Below the pieces are notes generated by a model. That model was given only the letters and a program-made list of their open reading frames with translations. It ran no database searches and had not been told where the DNA came from. The position numbers and the translations under genes were made by a program. From positions 1-49,516 of the forward strand of contig CAKRDZ010000021.1 of NCBI GenBank assembly GCA_934316845.1: a stretch of DNA of 49,516 bases, written 5' to 3'. Positions 43,485-49,516 of this stretch are shown here, piece by piece. The stretch's first letter is position 1. The number at the start of each line of letters is the position of its first letter. The stretch comes from an uncultured Eubacterium sp. (GTDB lineage Bacteria > Bacillota > Clostridia > Lachnospirales > Lachnospiraceae).

Positions 43485-43743
43485 GAAAACATATATCGAA
43501 GAGCGGGCTGTTGAGATTGCCAATTATATCGTGGAAAATGGGGCGACGGTGCGGCAGACAGCAAAGAAATTCGGGGTTTCTAAAAGCACGGTACATAAGG
43601 ATGTAACGGAGCGGATGGAAGAAATCAATCCACGGCTGGCGGCAAAAGCCCGGAAGATTTTAGACATTAATAAGTCAGAACGGCATATCCGGGGTGGAAT
43701 GGCGACAAAAGAAAAGTATCATCATTTACATGAGACAGTGTGA
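43483..43743 (+). CDS. spoIIID: sporulation transcription factor SpoIIID
   Basis: This 86-residue mother-cell DNA-binding protein has the helix-turn-helix ATVRQTAKKFGVSKSTVHKD and the conserved INPRLAAKARKILDINKSERHIRGG. The length is usual. The start is TTG 43483, with AGGGGGT 7-8 bp upstream; no ATG is available at the right place. It has its own sigma-E promoter and terminator. In read-through transcripts its ribosome site would be buried in the upstream hairpin. Confidence 0.95.
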   Translation: MKTYIEERAVEIANYIVENGATVRQTAKKFGVSKSTVHKDVTERMEEINPRLAAKARKILDINKSERHIRGGMATKEKYHHLHETV

Positions 43744-43757
43744 GAATTCATTTATCC

Positions 43758-43796
43758 AAGGGCGGTCATTTTTTATAAAATGTTCGCCCTTTTTTC
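43758..43796 (+). terminator. intrinsic terminator of spoIIID
   Basis: AAGGGCG (43758-43764) pairs with CGCCCTT (43785-43791), with an inner CATTTT/AAAATG pair, followed by a T tract to about 43795. Confidence 0.9.
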
Positions 43797-43809
43797 ACAT
43801 CTCAAAATC

Positions 43810-43838
43810 TTGTTTTTTGTAAAAAAAAGTGGTATGAT
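43810..43838 (+). promoter_or_regulatory. sigma-A promoter of the rnf operon
   Basis: TTGTTT (43810-43815), a 17-bp spacer and TATGAT (43833-43838). A small hairpin GTGCTT/AAGCAC (43874-43895) lies in the leader just before AAAGGAGGG and the rnfC start. Confidence 0.65.
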
Positions 43839-43914
43839 GTAAGTTACTAGATAAAAAATCTCAATAAAACGCAGTGCTTTTAAATAAGAAAGCACGCCAA
43901 AGGAGGGAATTACC

Positions 43915-45240
43915 TTGGGAAATTCAACCTTTAGAGGAGGAGCGCATCCGTACGAGGGAAAAGAACTCAGCATGGATGAGCCGATTCGTGTGATGGAACC
44001 GAAAACCGAGATGGTTTTTCCGATGTCCCAGCATATCGGTGCTCCGGCAACTCCTACGGTAGCAGTAGGTGATACAGTCAAGATGGGACAGATCATCGGC
44101 GAAGCGAGTGGATTTATCTCTGCCAACATCGTGAGTTCTGTTTCGGGAACTGTGCAAAAGATCGAACCGCGTCTGACGGGGTCCGGTGCCAAGGCAACTT
44201 GTGTTGTGATTGAAAACGATGGAGAGGATACTCCGGTAGAAGGATTAGGAGAAGACAGGGATTACACGACACTGTCCAAAGAGGAAATCCGTCAGATCAT
44301 CAAGGATGCCGGTATTGTCGGAATGGGCGGAGCCGGTTTCCCGACAAATGTGAAAGTAACACCAAAAAATGAAGAGGAAATTGAGTACGTAATTATCAAT
44401 GGAGCAGAATGTGAGCCATATCTGACTTCGGATTACCGCTTAATGCTTGAACGTCCGGAAGATCTCGTTATGGGCTTGAAAGTGCTGCTTCAGTTGTTTG
44501 ACAATGCAGAAGGCATTATCGCGATTGAGGATAATAAGCCGGAAGCAATCGCCAAATTGCAGTATCTGACACAGGAAGAGCCGAAGATCACGGTGAAACC
44601 ATTGAAAACAAAATATCCGCAGGGAGCAGAGCGTCAGGTGATCTATGTGACGACAGGGCGTAAGATTTATTCGAAAATGCTGCCGGCAGATGCGGGATGT
44701 GTTGTGGACAATGTGCAGACCGTACTGGCAGTATACGATGCAGTGTGCAAATGTACACCATCGATGACCCGTGTTATGACATTGACCGGAGATGCGATGG
44801 CGCAGCCGCAGAACTACAAAGTTCGTTTTGGTATGAGTCATGCGGAACTTTTGGAAGAAGCAGGCGGACTTGTGGAAGAGGGAGCAGAGAAGATTATTTC
44901 CGGCGGCCCAATGATGGGTATGGCGATGTTTGATCTCAATGTACCGATCACCAAGACCAGTTCTTCCATCCTTGCGATGACGAAGGACGAAGTCGCAGCC
45001 AATGAACCGACAAATTGTATCCGTTGTGGACGATGTGCAAGCGTTTGCCCAAGCCATCTGGTTCCTCAGAAAATGGCAGAGGCAGCAGATCGCCAGGATC
45101 TGGATCTGTTCCAGAAGTTAAATGGTATGGAATGCTACGAATGTGGTACTTGTACCTATGTATGTCCGGCGAAGAGACGTTTGACACAATCCTTTAAGCA
45201 GGCACGCCGTGCCGTGATGGATCAGAGCCGCAAAAAATAA
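43915..45240 (+). CDS. rnfC: Rnf complex subunit C, NADH-binding flavin/Fe-S protein
   Basis: This 441-residue peripheral subunit of the Rnf ferredoxin:NAD+ oxidoreductase handles NAD+/NADH. It shows the family start FRGGAHPYEGKELS, the GMGGAGFPTNVKV nucleotide region, GAECEPYLTSDYRLM, and two 4Fe-4S motifs near the end (CIRCGRCASVCP and CYECGTCTYVCP). The start is TTG 43915 after AAAGGAGGG. It is first in a complete rnfCDGEAB run. Confidence 0.97.
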   Translation: MGNSTFRGGAHPYEGKELSMDEPIRVMEPKTEMVFPMSQHIGAPATPTVAVGDTVKMGQIIGEASGFISANIVSSVSGTVQKIEPRLTGSGAKATCVVIENDGEDTPVEGLGEDRDYTTLSKEEIRQIIKDAGIVGMGGAGFPTNVKVTPKNEEEIEYVIINGAECEPYLTSDYRLMLERPEDLVMGLKVLLQLFDNAEGIIAIEDNKPEAIAKLQYLTQEEPKITVKPLKTKYPQGAERQVIYVTTGRKIYSKMLPADAGCVVDNVQTVLAVYDAVCKCTPSMTRVMTLTGDAMAQPQNYKVRFGMSHAELLEEAGGLVEEGAEKIISGGPMMGMAMFDLNVPITKTSSSILAMTKDEVAANEPTNCIRCGRCASVCPSHLVPQKMAEAADRQDLDLFQKLNGMECYECGTCTYVCPAKRRLTQSFKQARRAVMDQSRKK

Positions 45241-45269
45241 TTTGCGCAGATAAATGGAGGTTATTTGAG

Positions 45270-46265
45270 ATGGAGAAATTATTAAATGTATCATCATCTC
45301 CTCATGTACGAGACAAGTCATCTACCAAATCCATCATGAGAGATGTATGTATTGCACTGATTCCTGCAACATTGGTAGGAATTGGAAACTTTGGCGTACG
45401 TGCCCTGCTTGTCATTTTGACAACATGCGTCAGCACCGTGCTGGCAGAGTATGTATGGCAGAGATTAATGAAACAAAAAGTAACAACTTACGATTTTAGT
45501 GCACTTCTGACAGGACTTTTGCTGGCACTCAACCTGCCTGCAACACTGCCGCTTTGGATGTGCGTGATCGGCGGTGTATTTGCGATTATCATCGTAAAAC
45601 AGTTGTTTGGTGGACTGGGTCAGAACTTCATGAACCCGGCACTCGGCGCAAGATGCTTTTTGATGCTGTCATTCAGCAGCGCTATGACAAACAGTTTTGC
45701 GATTCCGAAAGGAAATAAGATCTGGGGCGGTTATCAGGCAACACTGGACGCGGTTTCCAGTGCGACACCATTGATGCAGGTAAAAGAGGCTACCTGTCAG
45801 GCAGACCTTGCAACGACGTTGAAAGATATGTTCCTCGGTACGACTTGGGGAACCATCGGTGAGACATCTGCACTTGCTCTTTTGATCGGTGGAATTTACC
45901 TGATCGCGAAAAAGATCATCGACTGGAAAATTCCGGTAATTTACATAGCAACATTTACCGTATTTACTTTGATCTATAGCTGCGCAACAGGCGCATACGT
46001 TCCGGTATTTATGGAATGGTGCGGCGGCGGTTTGATGCTTGGTGCCTTTTTCATGGCGACAGATTATGTAACAAGCCCGATCACATCCAAGGGAAAAGTA
46101 TTGTATGCGATCCTTCTTGGTCTTCTGACCGGATTGTTCCGTTTCTTTGGAGAATCTGCAGAGGGTGTTTCCTTTGCAATCATCATTGGAAATCTGTTCG
46201 TGCCATTGATTGAACGAGTTACCATTCCAAAGGCATTTGGAAAGGAGGGCAAAGTCAATGAGTAG
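45270..46265 (+). CDS. rnfD: Rnf complex subunit D, membrane flavoprotein
   Basis: This 331-residue integral membrane subunit has about nine to ten helices and forms part of the ion path. The region SSATPLMQVK, with Thr in the SATP motif, is the usual covalent FMN site. MNPALGARCF and ATDYVTSPIT are family marks. TGGAGG precedes ATG 45270. Its last codons overlap the rnfG start by 8 bp. Confidence 0.96.
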   Translation: MEKLLNVSSSPHVRDKSSTKSIMRDVCIALIPATLVGIGNFGVRALLVILTTCVSTVLAEYVWQRLMKQKVTTYDFSALLTGLLLALNLPATLPLWMCVIGGVFAIIIVKQLFGGLGQNFMNPALGARCFLMLSFSSAMTNSFAIPKGNKIWGGYQATLDAVSSATPLMQVKEATCQADLATTLKDMFLGTTWGTIGETSALALLIGGIYLIAKKIIDWKIPVIYIATFTVFTLIYSCATGAYVPVFMEWCGGGLMLGAFFMATDYVTSPITSKGKVLYAILLGLLTGLFRFFGESAEGVSFAIIIGNLFVPLIERVTIPKAFGKEGKVNE

Positions 46266-46956
46266 TGAGAAAAAAGAACGCTCTTTTGTGATCGATGCGA
46301 TTATTCTCTGCGTCATCACGTTGGTTCTGGGAGGTATCCTGGCTGGCGTTTATACCATGACCAAAGGAACCATTGCCCAGAGACAGGCAGATACAGACAG
46401 TAAGGCCTGCGAGAAAGTCATTGCTTCCGTAGACGGTGCGGCAGTTGCCGATGCCGGAGACGATGCCGTAGCACAGGCAAACGATTTCCTTACCAAACAC
46501 ATTTTGAATTCCTCAAAAGAAGTAGAAGAGGAACAATCCGAATCGTATTCCAAATATGTCAATGTGACAACGGTGAAGAAACTTCAGGTAAATGGTTCCG
46601 ATGCCGGATATGTGTACATTGCAGATGCGAAAAAAGGTTACGGCGGAAGCATTTCCTTTGTACTTGGTGTGTACAACGGTACGGTGACCGGCATCGAGAT
46701 TACGAGCCAGTCAGAGACAGCCGGACTTGGTGCAAACTGTGAAAGCGATAGTTTCAAAAATAAATTTGCATTGGACAAAGGTCTTCAATATCCTTCCAGT
46801 GACGAGATTCCGATGTTCTACAAAGCCGGAACGACACCAAAGGACGAAAAAGGCCAGATTGAGGCAATGTCCGGAGCAACCGTTACTTCCCGTGCGATTG
46901 CCAATGCAGTTAAAGGAATCCTTTACTATGATAAAGAGTTAAGGGGGGCTGAATGA
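46258..46956 (+). CDS. rnfG: Rnf complex subunit G, FMN-binding
   Basis: This 232-residue subunit has one N-terminal membrane helix and an extracytoplasmic FMN-binding domain. The covalent flavin site is SGATVTS with Thr208. I chose ATG 46258, 6-7 bp after AAGGAGGG, inside the rnfD end; upstream in-frame starts would overlap rnfD heavily. Its end overlaps rnfE by 4 bp. Confidence 0.96.
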   Translation: MSSEKKERSFVIDAIILCVITLVLGGILAGVYTMTKGTIAQRQADTDSKACEKVIASVDGAAVADAGDDAVAQANDFLTKHILNSSKEVEEEQSESYSKYVNVTTVKKLQVNGSDAGYVYIADAKKGYGGSISFVLGVYNGTVTGIEITSQSETAGLGANCESDSFKNKFALDKGLQYPSSDEIPMFYKAGTTPKDEKGQIEAMSGATVTSRAIANAVKGILYYDKELRGAE

Positions 46957-47663
46957 TGAATAAATATACAGAACGTCTTCATAACGGTATTATCAAAGAA
47001 AATCCGACATTTGTCATGATGCTCGGTATGTGTCCGACGCTGGCGGTTACGTCAAGTGCCATCAATGCGATCGGTATGGGACTTTCTACAGCAGTAGTAT
47101 TGACTTTGTCCAATATGATGATTTCGGCACTGCGCAATATCATACCGGATCGTGTACGTATTCCGGGATTTATTGTCGTTGTTGCGTCTTTCGTAACCAT
47201 TGTGCAGCTGCTTTTGAAAGCCTATCTGCCGGCTCTTGACAGCGCCCTGGGTGTATATATCCCATTGATCGTTGTAAACTGTATTATTCTTGGACGTGCC
47301 GAAGCATATGCTTCCAAGAATCCGGTTATCCTATCGGCACTGGATGGTATCGGTATGGGACTTGGATTTACGGTCGGTCTTACGCTGATCGGTATTTTCC
47401 GTGAAATTCTCGGAAGCGGATCCATCTTTGGATTCCATTTGATTCCGGAGCAGTTCCACATTGCTATGTTTGTCATGGCACCGGGTGCATTTTTCGTACT
47501 TGCCGGACTGACTGCGATCCAGAACAAATTGAAAATGCCTTGCGCAACCAATACACCGGAAGCAGAAGAAGCAGGATGTACCGGAAATTGTGCGGCATGT
47601 GCAAGTCATATTGAAACCTGTGGCAACACACCGGAAGAGAGAAAGGGGGAGGATGACAAATGA
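46953..47663 (+). CDS. rnfE: Rnf complex subunit E, membrane protein
   Basis: This 236-residue integral subunit has about six helices and pairs with RnfA around a shared Fe-S centre. NPTFVMMLGMCPTLAVTSSA carries the conserved Cys. The C-terminal tail (about 195-236) is Cys-rich (GCTGNCAACASHIETC), beyond the membrane core. ATGA overlaps link it to rnfG and rnfA. Confidence 0.96.
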   Translation: MMNKYTERLHNGIIKENPTFVMMLGMCPTLAVTSSAINAIGMGLSTAVVLTLSNMMISALRNIIPDRVRIPGFIVVVASFVTIVQLLLKAYLPALDSALGVYIPLIVVNCIILGRAEAYASKNPVILSALDGIGMGLGFTVGLTLIGIFREILGSGSIFGFHLIPEQFHIAMFVMAPGAFFVLAGLTAIQNKLKMPCATNTPEAEEAGCTGNCAACASHIETCGNTPEERKGEDDK

Positions 47664-48235
47664 CAATCTTTACAATTCTCTTTACGGCTGCTCTTGTAAA
47701 TAACTTCGTACTGAGCCAGTTTATGGGTATCTGTCCATTCCTTGGTGTAAGTAAAAAAGTGGAAACAGCAGCAGGTATGGGAGGTGCGGTTGTATTCGTT
47801 ATCACGATTGCCTCTCTTTGTACCAGTATTTTATATAATTATTTGCTTGTTCCGGCCCAGCTGGAATATTTGAACACGATCGTATTTATCCTTGTGATCG
47901 CTGCCCTTGTGCAGTTTGTAGAGATGGTTCTCAAGAAAATGATGCCGGCTCTTTACAAATCACTTGGTGTTTATCTGCCATTGATCACGACGAACTGTGC
48001 TGTACTTGGTGTGGCTCTCCTGAGTGTGCAGAATGAATACGGCGTGCTTGAGAGCGTTGTAAATGGTATCGGCGCTTCTCTTGGATTCCTCCTTGCAATC
48101 GTTCTGATGGCAGGAATCCGTGAAAAATTGGAAAACAGTAACATTCCGGAAGCTTTCAAAGGCACACCGATCGTGCTGATTACAGCCGGTCTTATGGCGA
48201 TTGCATTTTGTGGCTTTGGTGGCGTGGGATTCTAA
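47660..48235 (+). CDS. rnfA: Rnf complex subunit A, membrane protein
   Basis: This 191-residue integral subunit has six helices, with the family marks NNFVLSQFMGICPFLGVSKK (conserved Cys) and LPLITTNCAVLG (second Cys). Overlaps rnfE by 4 bp and precedes rnfB by 18 bp. Confidence 0.97.
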   Translation: MTIFTILFTAALVNNFVLSQFMGICPFLGVSKKVETAAGMGGAVVFVITIASLCTSILYNYLLVPAQLEYLNTIVFILVIAALVQFVEMVLKKMMPALYKSLGVYLPLITTNCAVLGVALLSVQNEYGVLESVVNGIGASLGFLLAIVLMAGIREKLENSNIPEAFKGTPIVLITAGLMAIAFCGFGGVGF

Positions 48236-48253
48236 AGAAAGGGGCGAATTCAT

Positions 48254-49039
48254 ATGAATACGATACTTATTTCGATGGTGCTCCTTGGAGTTCTTGGAAT
48301 CGCTATCGGTCTTTTGCTTGGTGTAGCAGGTAAGTTTTTTGCGGTTGAAGTAGACGAACGTGTAGAGCAGGTCAGAGAGTGTCTGCCCGGCAATAACTGC
48401 GGTGGCTGCGGTTTTGCCGGATGTGACGCACTGGCAGAAGCCATCGTAGCCGGAAAAGCAGAAGTAAATGGATGTCCGGTTGGTGGAGCACCTGTTGCAC
48501 AGAAAATCGGCGCAATCCTCGGTGTAGAAGCCGGAGAAGCCGTGAAAATGGTTGCCAAAGTACGTTGTGCCGGAACCTGCGAGCAGGCAGGTGTCAAATA
48601 CAACTACGTAGGAGCGCAGGACTGCCGTCAGGCGGTAATGGTTCCCGGACGTGGAGACAAAGCTTGTTCTTATGGATGTCTTGGACTTGGTTCCTGTGTG
48701 GCAGCCTGTCAGTTTGGTGCCCTGTCGATCAAAGACGGCATCGCATCGGTTGATCCGGAAAAATGTGTCGCTTGCGGCAAATGTGTAGAGACTTGTCCAA
48801 ACGGCGTAATCTCACTCCAGCCATATGACACCAAATATCAGGTAAATTGTAATTCAAAAGATAAAGGTAAAGACGTTATGAGTGTCTGCAAAGCCGGATG
48901 TATCGGCTGCGGCCTCTGCGTAAGACAGTGTGAATTTGGCGCTGTTACATTGGAAAACAACCTTGCAACGATCGATCCACTTAAATGCAAGGGCTGTGGA
49001 AAATGTGCAGAGAAATGTCCGAAGAAGGTTATTGCGTAG
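48254..49039 (+). CDS. rnfB: Rnf complex subunit B, Fe-S electron-entry protein
   Basis: This 261-residue subunit accepts electrons from ferredoxin. An N-terminal membrane helix precedes a 4Fe-4S motif (CLPGNNCGGCGFAGC), and four ferredoxin-like Cys motifs follow (e.g. CVACGKCVETCP, CIGCGLCVRQCE, CKGCGKCAEKCP). AAAGGGG precedes ATG 48254. It is the last gene of the operon; a long palindrome with a terminator at its centre follows 2 bp after the stop. Confidence 0.97.
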   Translation: MNTILISMVLLGVLGIAIGLLLGVAGKFFAVEVDERVEQVRECLPGNNCGGCGFAGCDALAEAIVAGKAEVNGCPVGGAPVAQKIGAILGVEAGEAVKMVAKVRCAGTCEQAGVKYNYVGAQDCRQAVMVPGRGDKACSYGCLGLGSCVAACQFGALSIKDGIASVDPEKCVACGKCVETCPNGVISLQPYDTKYQVNCNSKDKGKDVMSVCKAGCIGCGLCVRQCEFGAVTLENNLATIDPLKCKGCGKCAEKCPKKVIA

Positions 49040-49040
49040 T

Positions 49041-49299
49041 ATCTTTGGCATCTTCCCCTTGCAGAACGAATTTCTGCGGAGGAGAAAGCGGGACTTTCTT
49101 TCGAAGAAGAAAAACGGATGCTTCGTGCAGAAAACTTGAAAAGATATAAAGGAAAAAGCTTCGATTGCGGTGCAATCGGGGCTTTTCCTTTATAATCTTT
49201 TCTTCAGACAGTTCTGCACTCCACATCTCCTTCTTCTCAGGAAATCCCGCGCATTCTCTGCTCCGCAGAAATAGTTCCGCGTGGGAAGGTGCCCAAGAT
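49041..49299. repeat. 259-bp imperfect palindrome behind rnfB
   Basis: The left arm (from 49041) and the reverse complement of the right arm (from 49299) share ATCTT.GGCA, CTTCCC, GAAC, ATTTCTGCGGAG (exact), GCGGGA, GAAGAAG, GTGCAGAA, AAGAT, ATAAAGGAAAA and CGATTGC in the same order. Each arm is about 125 bp. The centre is the terminator hairpin. No gene is supported here. Confidence 0.88.
49148..49192 (+). terminator. terminator of the rnf operon, centre of the palindrome
   Basis: AAAGGAAAAAGC (49148-49159) pairs with GCTTTTCCTTT, with inner GATTGC/GCAATC. The T tract is weak (TTTATAATCTTTT), so termination may depend on the long flanking stem. Confidence 0.75.
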
Positions 49300-49516
49300 C
49301 CGTATGGAGGAGGGGAGTACCCCGGAAAGGGGGAAAAGGGGATGCTTGCGGGGTGGGTCGCCGATGCAAGGTTGAGTCATGCACCCCGGAAGTTGGAAAA
49401 AAGCAAGTCGCCCAGTGGTGAGATGCTGGCATGAAGTCAAGTCATGCACCCCGGAAGTTGGAAAAAAGCAAGTCGCCCAGTGGTGAGATGCTGGCATGAA
49501 GTCAAGTCATGCACCC
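49284..49516 (+). repeat. second array of the 64/65-bp repeat family, runs off the window
   Basis: GTCGCCCAGTGGTGAG starts at 49407 and 49472 (65 bp apart), followed by ATGCTGGCATGAAGTC and GCACCCCGGAAGTTGG. Two degenerate units precede them (from about 49284). The layout matches the 29.2-kb array (CAGTGGTGAG, then a stem, then GCACCCCGGAA and an A-rich stretch), but the stem sequence differs. Confidence 0.9.

Overview
The window comes from a low- to mid-GC, spore-forming anaerobic Firmicute, most likely a Lachnospiraceae-type Clostridium relative. The evidence is a six-gene rnf operon, a spoIIID gene, LytTR and YesN/LytS regulators, large secreted proteins with Pro/Thr linkers and Lys-rich Fn3-like ends, BspA-like surface proteins, and strong AGGAGG ribosome sites. 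The species cannot be named from sequence alone.

Layout. (1) 0-18 kb is a cell-surface region. It holds a CHAP-domain hydrolase with lectin domains, an orphan LytTR response regulator, a giant secreted protein of about 3,865 residues and a secreted subtilisin. The three secreted proteins share one plan: export signal, functional part, repetitive linker, Lys-rich Fn3-like tail. Convergent genes share bidirectional terminators. (2) 18-29 kb is a sugar sensing and uptake locus. A sugar-binding-domain/GGDEF protein, a membrane-anchored XylFII-like sensor, a LytS-type kinase, a YesN-type regulator and a binding lipoprotein form one tightly packed run. A terminator and a new promoter follow, then a ChvE/MmsA/MmsB-type monosaccharide ABC transporter. 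The likely logic is extracellular sugar sensing, kinase, regulator, then transporter expression, with a c-di-GMP branch.

(3) 29-43.4 kb is accessory. It contains a 64-bp tandem repeat array, a highly folded leader in front of a PD-(D/E)XK nuclease-like gene, an AgrA/AgrC-like two-component pair with candidate direct-repeat sites, a BspA-like protein behind an attenuator-like hairpin, a tandem CBM2-like secreted protein, a DUF4143 ATPase behind three exactly spaced iterons, an apparently shortened CarD-like protein, a RloA/RloB-like (AbiL/PARIS-like) candidate defence pair, and a BspA/DUF285 surface protein controlled by a divergent Xre gene and two operators. (4) 43.4-49.5 kb is conserved: spoIIID with a sigma-E promoter, then rnfCDGEAB, which encodes the ferredoxin:NAD+ ion pump. 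A 259-bp imperfect palindrome sits directly behind rnfB, followed by a second array related to the 64-bp repeats that runs off the window.

The strongest candidates for something undescribed are the structured leader at 29711-29903 with its nuclease gene and a partial second copy at 34.4 kb, the related 64/65-bp arrays with compensatory stem changes, and the long palindrome after rnfB.
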